A stretch of 64,000 bases of DNA. Origin: Ridgeia piscesae. Its lineage: Eukaryota > Annelida > Polychaeta > Sabellida > Siboglinidae. The translations under genes and the position numbers were made by a program. The notes under the pieces are model-generated. The model searched no databases and was not told where the DNA came from. It worked only from the letters and a program-made list of their open reading frames with translations. The stretch covers positions 332,001 through 396,000 of the forward strand of contig JAODUO010000481.1 of assembly GCA_025642075.2 (NCBI GenBank), in the 5' to 3' direction. This document shows positions 12,101-25,300 of the stretch, in pieces. Every line of letters begins with the position of its first letter. Position 1 is the first letter of the stretch.

Positions 12101-14306
12101 AGAGAGACCTGTGGGGTAGAAGGTATCACCCTCTGTGTATTGTGTTATAGGTTCAGTGGTCTCACAGAGAGAGACCTGTGGGGTAGAAGGTATCACCCTC
12201 TGTGTATTGTGTTATAGGTTCAGTGGTCTCACAGAGAGAGACCTGGGGGTAGAAGGTATCACCCTCTGTGTATTGTGTTATAGGTTCAGTGGTCTCACAG
12301 AGAGAGACCTGTGGGGTAGAAGGTATCACCCTCTGTGTATTGTGTTATAGGTTCAGTGGTCTCACAGAGAAAGACCTGGCGGGGGTAGAAGGTATCACCC
12401 TCTGTGTATTGTGTTATAGGTTCAGTGGTCTCACAGAGAGAGACCTGTGGGGTAGAAGGTATCACCCTCTGTGTATTGTGTTATAGGTTCAGTGGTCTCA
12501 CAGAGAGAGACCTGTGGGGTAGAAGGTATCACCCTCTGTGTATTGTGTTATAGGTTCAGTGGTCTCACAGAGAGACCTGGGGGGTAGAAGGTATCACCCT
12601 CTGTGTATTGTGTTATAGGTTCAGTGGTCTCACAGAGAGACCTGTGGGGTAGAAGGTATCACCCTCTGTGTATTGTGTTATAGGTTCAGTGGTCTCACAG
12701 AGAGAGACCTGGGGGTAGAAGGTATCACCCTCTGTGTATTGTGTTATAGGTTCAGTGGTCTCACAGAGAGAGACCTGGGGGTAGAAGGTATCACCCTCTG
12801 TGTATTGTGTTATAGGTTCAGTGGTCTCACAGAGAGAGACCTGGGGGGTAGAAGGTATCACCCTCTGTGTATTGTGTTATAGGTTCAGTGGTCTCACAGA
12901 GAAGAGACCTGGCGGGGGTAGAAGGTATCACCCTCTGTGTATTGTGTTATAGGTTCAGTGGTCTCACAGAGAAAGACCTGGCGGGGGTAGAGACCACCCT
13001 GAGAGATGTCCAGGCCGTTCTGTTGAGTCTCTTCACTGACAAGACAATCCTCATTGGCCACAGTCTCGAGAGTGACTTTGTTGCACTCAAGGTGGGTCTT
13101 TCTTTTATCCAGCAGTTCTAAGGCTGTGTGTGCCTATGTGTCTAGGTGTATATACTTCCAGACCTGGGGCGGCTGTTGTGAGAGCAACCAACAATGGTCT
13201 TTGCAGCAGTTGATAGGTTATCTACAGCAACTGCTGAATAGTTGATGATTAGGATATAATTTATATATAATTACGTTGTAAGCTAATGATTCTACTTTTC
13301 TGTTGTACAGATTAGTTATAAATCTTATATGTATTATCTGCTATTGTCAACATGTATTATTCCGAAACCAATCTGAGCTAGTACAAAATGGTAATATTGA
13401 GAACAAGGATTACAGAGTTGTTCTTTTTGTTATGAAAAGTCCTAGTTGCAAGGACAAAGTCCAGCGTGTCTTAGTAAGTAAACTTTGAATAAAATATATG
13501 TGTAGTCATAAGAAATAAATTAAACCATTTGCATTACAGCTGATCCACTCGACTGTTGTCGACACATCTATTGTATTTCCTCACCGCTTGGGGGCGCCCT
13601 ACAAGCGTGCACTTCGCACACTGATGGCTGACTTCCTGCAGAGAATCATTCAAAATGATGGTTTGTGTCCTACGTTTGTTATCACTAGTGCTATATGTAA
13701 ATAAGTAGTTCCCTGTGGCACAGGGGCTAGAGCTTCAGACTGTCGACTAAGAGAGAATACCCGTTCAAATCCTATACTGCCATTTCAAATGTTGGGTAAT
13801 TTTTTTCACTCTGCATAGTTCCAGTTCAGCCAAGGAAATAGTTATTTCACTAAGACTGTTGAAACTGACAACATTTGTTAGTTGGTTCTACTCCAACATA
13901 TGAATACTTTGCATGCTAGCCAAAGAAATCATAGTATAATTATTATGTAATAACTGCATGTACTCATGGTCATTCACAGAAAGTATAAAAAGGTGCACTG
14001 AGGATGTTACAAAAAGGTATCACACCACCTGTTTTTGCACACACACACACACACACGCACACACGCACGCACGCACGCACGCACGCACGTACGACGTACG
14101 CACACACGCACCAATAGCTACACAAACTGTGATTCCTTTCTGTAGAACTAAGTTTTTTAAAGCATGTGTATGTAATCAGCACATGCTATAGAGATGTCGG
14201 CCATGTTTCAGTTGGCGGCCATGACAGTAGTGAGGACGCAATAGCCTGCATGGAGCTGATGCTTTGGAGGCTGAAGGAAGACGCACGGAAAGAGGCCAGG
14301 ACTTGA
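3142..14306 (+). CDS. REXO1: RNA exonuclease 1 homolog (REXO1-like), C-terminal eight exons
   Basis: Exons: 3142-3282, 5049-5162, 5770-5843, 6506-6619, 7226-7341, 12953-13091, 13540-13660, 14194-14306 (TGA). All junctions are GT/AG and phases match, giving about 310 C-terminal residues; the 5' exons lie off the left edge. The order matches vertebrate REXO1: a [14 protein letters not shown] block, a Cys/His cluster (CCRCG, YHWG, YTCC), then a DEDDh exonuclease fold. Exo I is SMDCEM (D and E), Exo II GHSLESD, and Exo [11 protein letters not shown] (H, with D five residues on). All four acidic residues and the histidine are present, so the nuclease is probably active. The family trims RNA 3' ends; human REXO1 also binds Elongin A. 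Intron 7342-12952 holds two large minisatellites, the second made from the acceptor and start of exon 12953. Confidence 0.93.
3283..5048 (+). other. REXO1 intron, no further feature seen
   Basis: AT-rich intron between GTGAGT at 3283 and the acceptor TTTGCAG ending at 5048. The short reading frames here (for example 3504-3710 and 3880-4125) resemble no protein I know. No tandem repeat or transposon end is visible. Confidence 0.6.
5163..7225 (+). other. Three REXO1 introns (5163-5769, 5844-6505, 6620-7225)
   Basis: AT-rich intronic sequence flanking two small exons. After the donor at 5844 the frame stays open for about 45 further codons (to about 5981), which is the only oddity. Nothing else is recognisable. 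Confidence 0.6.
7576..11292. repeat. 47-bp minisatellite, about 79 copies, in a REXO1 intron
   Basis: Unit of 47 bp carrying GGTTGCACATCCTCTGTCAC, then ACAGAAGGTGTTTCAGGGTC, then AGTAAGG. A common 45-bp variant has CACACGAAGG. Blocks recur at higher order: the rare AAGTTGTTTCAGGG variant with an extra TGTTGTTG stands at 7921 and again at 9283, about 29 units apart. On the transcribed strand each unit has an acceptor-like TGTTTCAG and, five bases on, a donor-like GTAAGG or GTGAGG. The repeated reading frames starting MHILCHTEG are by-products of the repeat. Confidence 0.95.
11471..12996 (+). repeat. Splice-junction minisatellite: REXO1 acceptor plus exon start, 22 extra copies
   Basis: Unit of about 62-70 bp. 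Each carries TATTGTGTTATAG (intron end and acceptor AG), then GTTCAGTGGTCTCACAGAGA, then GACCTG, GGGGTAGA and a spacer ending ATCACCCTCTG. The last unit is the genuine exon starting at 12953. I count 22 upstream copies with exon-like starts, including 11553, 11621 and 12351. The copy at 12351-12389 matches the first 39 bases of the real exon. Every decoy therefore shows the spliceosome the same acceptor context as the true site. This array abuts coding sequence, whereas the 47-bp array in the same intron does not. Confidence 0.95.
13712..13850 (+). mobile_element. tRNA-derived SINE, 5' fragment
   Basis: A degraded copy of the SINE at 44655: GTGGCACAGGGGCTAGAG corresponds to box A, GACTGTCGACTAAGAGA follows, and CCGTTCAAATCC corresponds to box B. 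After the head, a TCCAGTTCAGCC stretch matches CCCCAGTTCACTCAGC in the other copy. The 3' tail is missing. It lies in the last REXO1 intron (13661-14193). Confidence 0.7.
14037..14112. repeat. (CA)n/(GCAC)n microsatellite
   Basis: An alternating purine-pyrimidine tract in the last REXO1 intron, about 80 bp before the final exon, with runs of CACA followed by GCACGCAC and a GTACGACGTACG interruption. It could form Z-DNA. Reading frames across it are artefacts. Confidence 0.9.
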
Positions 14307-14663
14307 CCTTTGACACAATTGGGTCACAGTATAAACTTGAGCTCTGCCATACTTGCGAGGTGTAGGATCTTGGTGCACAGACATCTGTTCTCATCCAGTA
14401 TTTAAAAATAACCAGCTGTATTCCATGATCCACCTGTAAGGAATGCACAGTGAATTTAATTGGTAACTGAATGGATTTTCCAGTATTTTTGTTGCATCAT
14501 TGAATTTATCAGTATTTATAACATATTGGTTGTTTATAAATAACCGCCATACACATGTTACTGCGGGATTGTCATCTTATTCCAGCAAGATTATGAATCA
14601 CAACAGGAATAACGCAGATTAACTATAAAGCATAATCATTTAGACAGTTGGCATATATCATTC

Positions 14664-14669
14664 AATAAA
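14664..14669 (+). terminator. Candidate REXO1 poly(A) signal AATAAA
   Basis: The AATAAA I noted after the REXO1 stop codon, about 360 bp downstream of it. Position only; no transcript evidence. Confidence 0.4.
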
Positions 14670-16184
14670 TCCCAAATCTTATTTATCTTATTTTGTGTCA
14701 ATTAATCACTGTGCATTCCCTTAACTGTGAACATGAGTTACAATAGGACAGTGACAAAACATTCTGAACATTGCATAAAGTGTTTGTTTGTGAGTTTTTA
14801 TTAATTCCCTTTAAACGCCTGTCTCTGTCAGTTGAATTTAACACATTTCAGGGTACATTTTGAGTCCACAATTTTCTATATTGTTTACATTATTTAATAT
14901 TGGATTTTAACATCCTTCATATTCCCAGTTTCTTGCCACATGTTGCCAGTTCACATATAATATACAGTTTGTGTCTGGCTATTGCTGGTATAAATAATCA
15001 CATATGTAGATTGGATAAACAAGATATTTTCTGGTTTATAAACTCAGAGCTATTCTGCAGCCATTATCAGTGAAGACAACTTTAATTAAGAATTACATCC
15101 TAGCAAAAACAGTCACAACACATATTATTGTACATATTTAGCCATTACATAGAGCAGTTTGCTGATGTAGCAAGAGTTGGTCATGATTTTGACAATTTGG
15201 CATCATCAGGATATTTTGAAGTTTACCATAAAAAACGACTACTATCTAGAAGACCGGAGTCAGTTTGATGTCAGTTATATTTCTATTACCTTAATTAAAA
15301 AAGCAGCATGTAATAAAAGCTTTATTTTCTGGTCTGTTGGTATATTGTGTTTATAAGAATCTCATCATTGGGAGGGTTTAGGTAGCGTGAGTTACTTAGC
15401 ATGAATTATAGTAAGGATAATACCATTTATTTGTATAGCGCCCGAATCAATATCATTGCTCTCAGGTGCTTTACATAAATATACAAATAGTAATTAATTA
15501 TAGGAGATATTCTATCATACAGGTGATAACATTTCAGTTTCACAATACATTAAGGGGCCATAATAAAAATGTCTGCAAAGCTTTACATTTAAGATTCGGA
15601 GATTTCAAGCTGTTGATGTGTCATTGTAGATATTTATGAGCTCTATTGTCTGTGATTTGTGTTCATTTGTTCCAGTATTATTTTCTAGCTTTGTATTTAA
15701 ATGACAGAGAATGCTTACTCATCGTGTGTCTCTGAGAATGTCTACCAAGAACCCTGAAAGCCATTGTGTAAATAAGACTATCAAATGTTTGTAGTCAGGC
15801 ATGCTGGACAGCCATTAGCACCATCTGTAATAAAGCATTCACTGCAAGTTTTGTAGCACTATTTAATAATTATAATCAAGTTGACTTGTGTTGTGATGAA
15901 AATGATAACAATTGTAACGATAGATTGTGAATACTGTAATATAACTAACAAGCCAGTGACTTGTCTGTGTGCGTTGTGGATGTATTGAATTGTGTCTTCA
16001 CAAACTTGTTGAACACGGAACAGCACCGTGCAGAGGCCAGTAGTGTTGTCAGTATTTGTCTGTTTTTGCAAGATTTATATAATAATAAATAAGTGAACCA
16101 CACTTTCGTTGATTCTACCTTACCTGGCTGACACCATCCAAGGATCTTAAAAAAGACTACATAACTACTAATGACATAGACTTA

Positions 16185-16190
16185 TTTATT
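16185..16190 (-). terminator. Candidate GNL2 poly(A) signal AATAAA
   Basis: TTTATT on the plus strand reads AATAAA on the minus strand, about 120 bp beyond the GNL2 TAA at 16312. Confidence 0.5.
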
Positions 16191-16311
16191 TGGTGATGAA
16201 TCTCAGGGTTCCAAATGCACCAGAAATCAACAGTGCTGGCACCATTCATCATTGTATTTAGTATGTTATACATATTATATATAGTCCATTGTTGTGGCTG
16301 TCTTTTTTCTT

Positions 16312-19300
16312 TTAAGATGTTTTGCGATGACTTCTGTTCTTCACGTTGGTGTCTGTGTAGAAATGTTGTCCAATCTTCTTTATTTTCATTGCTTCATACA
16401 TCTGCCGCTTCTGTCAACACAGAGAACAATGTGTTCTATAAGCAGGCATCAAGTTGTCATCTCCAAGGACACCTACCATTTATACGTGTGCCCTCCAACA
16501 AATAGTTACAAGTTAAAACAAATATATAATATATACCTGTTCTATGATAATAACTAACCATGCAGTTACACATCATACACATGTTTAGACCACTATCTTC
16601 CCCCAACAAGTGCTAAAGCACCTGCTGTGTAGACACTGACAGTATTGACAGTATAAATATACTAGACGCTGACAGTATATACTAGACGCTGACAGTACTG
16701 AGTCTAAATGTACTAGACACTAACAGTACTGACAGTCTAACTGTACTAGACACTGACAGTCTAACTGTACTAGACACTGACGGTCTAACTGTACTAGACA
16801 CTGACGGTCTAACTGTACTAGACACTGACGGTCTAACTGTACTAGACACTGACGGTCTAACTGTACTAGACACTGACAGTCTAACTGTACTAGACACTGA
16901 CGGTCTAACTGTACTAGACACTGACGGTCTAACTGTACTAGACACTGACGGTCTAACTGTACTAGACACTGACGGTCTAACTGTACTAGACACTGACGGT
17001 CTAACTGTACTAGACACTGACGGTCTAACTGTACTAGACACTGACGGTCTAACTGTACTAGACACTGACGGTCTAACTGTACTAGACACTGACGGTCTAA
17101 CTGTACTAGACACTGACGGTCTAACTGTACTAGACACTGACGGTCTAACTGTACTAGACACTGAAGGTCTAACTGTACTAGACACTGACAGTCTGAATAT
17201 ACTAGACACTGACAGTCTAACTGTACTAGACACTGACAGTCTAACTGTACTAGACACTGAAGGTCTAACTGTACTAGACACTGACAGTCTGAATATACTA
17301 GACACTGACAGTCTAACTGTACAAGACACTGACAGTCTAACTGTACTAGACACTGACAGTCTGAATATACTAGACACTGACAGTCTAACTGTACTAGACA
17401 CTGAAGGTCTAACTGTACTAGACACTGACAGTCTGAATATACTAGACACTGACAGTCTAACTGTACTAGACACTGAAGGTCTAACTCTACTAGACACTGA
17501 CAGTCTGAATATACTAGACACTGACAGTCTAACTGTACTAGACACTGACAGTCTAGATAATTTCACTATATATATCAACAATAAAAATCATGGCCGCTGT
17601 GCCAGACAATTTTAATACACAATAAGACATACAAACACCCCCACAATGACATACCGCCTTCCCTGTCACTCGTGGCTGTTCATCGCCAGAGTCGTCGTGG
17701 CCAGTCTGTCTCTTGTGTTTCCGTCGCTGTTTGCTGCGGGATTTCTTTGAGGATCTGCCCTGTCCTTGCGTGGCCTTGGGGGTGAGTTCTACACAGACGG
17801 CTGAGTCTGTCTCTGTCACATTATAGGCTGATGCACCTACAGAGGACGGAAATACTTAAGTAATTGCATCCCTGATTGAAATAATATGGGAAATAAATTT
17901 GCATTCATATTATAATAATATACTGAACATTACCAATATGTTCTATCCAAATAACAATGAAATGAATGAAACAAATCAAACCAAACACCACAAGACACAC
18001 CACACACGGAGACACACGGAGACACACCACACACAGTGACACACTGAGACACACCACACACAGTGACCCACTGAGACACCACACATAGGGACACACTGAG
18101 ACACACAACACACAGTGACACACCACACACAGGGACACACTGAGACACCACACATAGGGACACACTGAGACACCACACATAGGGACACACTGAGACACAC
18201 AACACACAGTGACACACCACACACAGGGACACACTGAGACACACCACACACAGTAACACACTGAGACACCACACACAGTGACCCACTGAGACACACCACA
18301 CACAGTGACACACTGAGACACCACACACTGAGACACACCACACACAGGGACACACCGAGACACCACACACAGTGACCCACTGAGACACACCACACACAGG
18401 GACACACTGAGACACACCACACACAGGGACACACTGAGACACACCACACACAGTGACACACTGAGACACACCACACACAGTGACACACTGAGACACCACA
18501 CACTGAGACACACCACACACAGTGACCCACTGAGACACACCACACACAGTGACACACTGAGACACCACACACTGAGACACACCACACACAGTGACACACT
18601 GAGACACACCACACACAGTGACACACTGAGACACCACACACAGTGACACACTGAGACACATCACACACAGTGACACACTGAGACACCACACACAGTGACA
18701 CACTGAGACACCACACATAGGGACACACTGAGACACACAACACACAGTGACACACCACACACAGGGACACACTGAGACACACCACACACAGTGACCCACT
18801 GAGACACACCACACACAGTGACACACTGAGACACCACACACTGAGACACACCACACACAGGGACACACTGAGACACACCACACACAGGGACACACTGAGA
18901 CACACCACACACAGGGACACACTGAGACACACCACACACAGTGACCCACTGAGACACACCACACACAGTGACCCACTGAGACACCACACACAGGGACACA
19001 CTGAGATACCACACACAGTGACACACTGAGACACACCACACACAGTGACACACTGAGACACCACACACTGAGACACACCACACACAGTGACACACTGAGA
19101 CACACCACACACAGTGACACACTGAGACACCACACACAGTGACACACTGAGACACATCACACACAGTGACACACTGAGACACCACACACAGTGACACACT
19201 GAGACACCACACATAGGGACACACTGAGACACACAACACACAGTGACACACCACACACAGGGACACACTGAGACACACCACACACAGTGACCCACTGAGA

Positions 19301-22300
19301 CACACCACACACAGGAACACATTGAGACACACCACACACAGTGACCCACACCACACACAGGAACACACTGAGACACACCACACACAGTGACACACTGAGA
19401 CACACCACACACAGGGACACACTGAGACACACCACACACAGTGACCCACTGAGACACACCACACACAGGGACACACTGAGACACACCACACACAGTGACC
19501 CACTGAGACACACCACACACAGGAACACACTGAGACACACCACACACAGTGACACACCACACACAGGGACACACTGAGACACACCACACACAGGGACACA
19601 CTGAAACACACCACACACAGTGACCCACTGAGACACACCACACACAGTGACACACTGAGACACACCACACACAGTGACACACTGAGATAAACCACACACA
19701 GGGACACACTGAGACACACCACACACAGGGACACACTGAAACACACCACACACAGTGACCCACTGAGACACACCACACACAGTGACACACTGAGATAAAC
19801 CACACACAGGGACACACTGAGACACCACAAACAGGGACACACTGAGACACACCACACACAGTGACACACTGAGATAAACCACACACAGGGACACACCACA
19901 CACAGGGACACACTGAGACAAACCAAACCACACACAGGGACACACTGGGACACACTGAGATAAACCAAACCACACATAGGGACACACTGAGACACACCAC
20001 ACACAGGGACACACTGAGACACACCACACACAGTGACACACTGAGACACACCACACACAGGGACACACTGAGACACACCACACACAGTGACACACTGAGA
20101 CACACCACACACAGTGACACACTGAGATAAACCACACACAGGGACACACTGAGACACACCACACACAGGGACACACTGAGACACACCACACACAGGGACA
20201 CACTGAGACACACCACACACAGTGACACACTGAGACACACCACACACAGTGACACACTGAGACACACCACACACAGTGACACACTGAGACACACCACACA
20301 CAGGGACACACTGAGACACACCACACACAGTGACACACTGAGACACACCACACACAGTGACACACTGAGACACACCACACACAGTGACACACTGAGATAA
20401 ACCACACACAGGGACACACTGAGACACACCACACACAGGGACACACTGAGACACACCACACACAGGGACACACTGAGACACACCACACACGGTGACACAC
20501 TGAGACACACCACACACAGGGACACACTGAGATACACCACACACAGTGACACACTGAGACACACCACACACAGGGACACACTGAAAACACAGGGACACAC
20601 TGAGACACACCACACACAGTGACACACTGAGACACACCACACACAGAGACACACCACACACAGGGACACACTGAAACACACCACACACAGGGACACACTG
20701 AAACACACCACACACACGGACACACTGAGACACACCACACACACGGACACACTGAAACACACTGAGACACACCACACACAGTGACACACTGACACACCAC
20801 ACACAGGGACACACTGAAACACACCACACACAGGGACACACTGAAACACACCACACACACGGACACACACCACACACACTGAAACACACCACACACACGG
20901 ACACACACCACACACACGGACACACTGAAACACACCACACACACGGACACACTGAGACACACCACACACAGGGACACACTGAGACACACCACACACAGGG
21001 ACACACTGAGATAAACCACACACAGGGACACACTGATACACACCACACACAGGGACACACTGAGACACACCACACACAGTGACACACTGAGACACACCAC
21101 ACACAGGGACACACTGAAACACACCACACACAGTGACACACTGAGATAAACCACACACAGGGACACACTGAGACACACCACACACAGTGACACACTGAGA
21201 CACCACACACAGGGACACACTGATACACACCACACACATTGACACACTCAGATAAACCACACACAGGGACACACTGAGACACACCACACACAGGGACACA
21301 CTGAAACACACCACACACAGGGACACACTGAAACACACCACACACACGGACACACTGAGACACACCACACACACGGACACACTGAAACACACCACACACA
21401 CGGACACACTGAGACACACCACACACAGAGACACACTGAAACACACCACACACTGAGACACACCACACACACGGACACACTGAGACACACCACACACAGG
21501 GACACACTGAGAAACACCACACACAGGGACACACAGTGACACACACCATACACAGGGACACACTGAGACACACCACACACAGGGACACACTGAGACACAC
21601 CACACACAGGGACACACTGAGACACACCACACACTGAGACACACCACACACAGGGACACACTGAGACACACCACACACAGGGACACACTGAGACACACCA
21701 CACACAGGGACACACTGAGACACACCACACACAGTGACACACTGAGACACACCACACACAGTGACACACACCATACACAGGGACACACTGAGACACACCA
21801 CACACAGGGACACACTGAGACACACCATACACAGGGACACACCACACACAGGGACACACTGAGACACACCACACACAGGGTCACACTGAGACACACCACA
21901 CACGGACACACTGAGACACACCACACACAGTGACACACTGAGACACACCACACACAGGGACACACTGAGACACACCACACACAGGGACACACTGAAACAC
22001 ACCACACACAGTGACACACTGAGATAAACCACACACAGGGACACACTGAGACACACCACACACAGTGACACACTGAGACACCACACACAGGGACACACTG
22101 AGACACACCACACACAGTGACACACTGAGACACACCACACACAGGGACACACTGAAACACACCACACACAGTGACACACTGAGATAAACCACACACAGGG
22201 ACACACTGAGACACACCACACACAGGGACACACTGAAACACACCACACACAGGGACACACTGAAACACACCACACACACGGACACACTGAGACACACCAC

Positions 22301-25300
22301 ACATACGGACACACTGAAACACACCACACACACGGACACACTGAGACACACCACACACAGAGACACACTGAAACACACCACACACTGAGACACACCACAC
22401 ACACGGACACACTGAGACACACCACACACAGGGACACACTGAGAAACACCACACACAGGGACACACAGTGACACACACCATACACAGGGACACACTGAGA
22501 CACACCACACACAGGGACACACTGAGACACACCACACACAGGGACACACTGAGACACACCACACACTGAGACACACCACACACAGGGACACACTGAGACA
22601 CACCACACACAGGGACACACTGAGACACACCACACACAGGGACACACTGAGACACACCACACACAGTGACACACTGAGACACACCACACACAGTGACACA
22701 CACCATACACAGGGACACACTGAGACACACCACACACAGGGACACACTGAGACACACCATACACAGGGACACACCACACACAGGGACACACTGAGACACA
22801 CCACACACGGACACACTGAGACACACCACACACAGTGACACACTGAGACACACCACACACAGGGACACACTGAGACACACCACACACGGACACACTGAGA
22901 CACACCACACACAGTGACACACTGAGACACACCACACACAGGGACACACTGAGAAAACCCCACACAGTGACCCACTGAGACACACCACACACAGGGGACA
23001 CACTGAGACACACCATCACAGGACACACTGAGACACACCACACACAGGGACACACTGAGACACACCACACACAGGGACACACTGAGACACACCACACACA
23101 GGGACACACTGAGACACACCACACACAGGGACACACTGAGACACACCACACACAGTGACCCACTGAGACACACCACACACAGTGACACACTGAGACACAC
23201 CATACACAGGGACACACTGAGACACACCACACACAGTGACACACTGAGACACACCACATACAGGGACACACCATACACAGTGACACACTGAGACATACCA
23301 CACACAGTGACACACTGAGACACACCACATACAGGGACACACCACACACAGGGACACACCACACACAGTGACACACACCACACACAGGGTCACACTGAGA
23401 CACACCACACACGGACACACTGAGACACACCACACACAGTGACACACTGAGACACACCACACACAGGGACACACTGAGACACACCACACACAGTGACCCA
23501 CTGAGACACACCACACACAGTGACACACTGAGACACACCATACACAGGGACACACTGAGACACACCACACACAGGGACACACTGAGACACACCACACACA
23601 GGGACACACTGAGACACACCACACACAGTAACACACTGAGACACACCATACACAGGGACACACTGAGACACACCACACACAGTGACACACTGAGACACAC
23701 CACACACAGTGACACACTGAGACACACCATACACAGGGACACACTGAGACACACTGAGACACACCACACACAGTGACACACTGAGACACACCACATACAG
23801 GGACACACCATACACAGTGACACACTGAGACATACCACACACAGTGACACACTGAGACACACCACATACAGGGACACACCACACACAGGGACACACCACA
23901 CACAGTGACACACTGAGACACACCACATACAGGGACACACCATACACAGTGACACACTGAGACACACCACATACAGGGACACACCACACACTGAGACACA
24001 CCACACACAGTGACACACTGAGACACACCACATACAGGGACACACCACACACAGTGACACACACCACACACAGGGACACACTGAGACACACCACACACAG
24101 TGACACACTGAGACACACCACACACAGGGACACACTGAGACACAGGGACACACTGGACACACTGAGACACACCACACACAGGGACACACTGAGACACCAC
24201 ACAGTGACACACTGAGACACACCACACACAGGGACACACTGAGACACACCACACACAGTGACCCACTGAGACACACCACACACAGTGACCCACTGAGACA
24301 CACCACACACAGTGACCCACTGAGAAACACCACACACAGGGACACACTGAGACACACCACACACAGTGACCCACTGAGAAACACCACACACAGGGACACA
24401 CTGAGACACACCACACACAGGGACACACTGAGAAATGGACCATATTGATCTCTAAACAACACTGACCAAATGGTAATTACAGTGAATGAGTAAAATGCAT
24501 ATAAATGTATGCAACTTGATGTAATGTAATTTAATGAAATTAGCAAAAACATTTTTATGTGTGAATACATCTAGCATTACAGTATAAGTAATTTTTTTTT
24601 AATATATCGAACTTGACCTTAACTTGCTGAAAAGAAACTGACACCGACCTGGTTCTGTGCCAGAAGGTGCTGCCCCTGGTGGAGATGACACAAGGAACGT
24701 CCCACTCGCCGTCTTCATGTATTTCAGTTTCTTCTCGCTGACACTGACTTCAAGTTTTCGTTTCCGTTTTTTCCGATTCGTCTTTTGTATTTCCGAACCC
24801 TCCTTCCCAGTCCCACACTCCACCAGCTCCCCACACTTGTCCTCCTCGTCGTCTTCCTCTTCCACATCCTCGTTCTCCTCCGCTTCATTTTCCTCATCCA
24901 TCTCGCTGGCACTTTCACTTTCTCTTTCATCCTTGTCCACATCTTCCTCGTCCTCCAGCGGCTTGATGTCATCATCAACAAAGTTGACGTCAACAGAGAT
25001 CTGACTGAGGTCCTGCTTCACCTTCGGGACCTTCCTTGGGTTTGTCTTCTTCTCCACCGCAGTCTTCGTCGTAGCTGTCTTCTTGCAACTCTCTGTCGAT
25101 GTCTTCTTCACAGCATCATTTGCAGTCAACTCTTCCTTCTGCCAGGGCCAATAATATCATCATAAAACACACTCATTTCACTTATTACCATGTTGTTTAG
25201 TTTTACATATTAACCACACAAATGGAGATGTTCTCTTATTACCATGTTGTTTAGTTTTACATATTAACCACACAAATGGAGATGTTCTCTTATTACCATG

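Larger units (their letters stand above)
14307..16311. other. Convergent 3' flanks of REXO1 and GNL2
   Basis: No coding sequence recognised. It holds the candidate poly(A) signals of both convergent genes. At about 15418-15485 a stretch reading TTTATTTGTATAGCGCCC and later CAGGTGCTTTACATAAATA looks like the 3' tail of a SINE in reverse orientation. Most of the rest is AT-rich. Confidence 0.6.

Noticed and set aside
14176..14448. 90-codon minus-strand frame at the REXO1 3' end
   Set aside because: The plus strand here is the final REXO1 exon with the Exo III motif and a stop at 14306; the minus frame matches nothing.
16682..17581. 299-residue Ser/Val/Arg repeat protein on the minus strand
   Set aside because: A 24-bp array in a GNL2 intron read in one frame; no start context or domain, and it lies between two proven exons.
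17976..24570. Open reading frames of up to 1969 codons, rich in Cys, Val, Ser
   Set aside because: They run only through the 27-bp array, whose unit is a multiple of three without stops on that strand. All frames of the same strand are open, codon content mirrors the repeat, and the array lies between two GNL2 exons.
24657..25165. Ser-rich and Leu-rich frames on the plus strand opposite GNL2 exon 13
   Set aside because: Antisense shadows of the acidic Glu/Asp codons; exon 13 is fixed by phase and by its place between two conserved exons.
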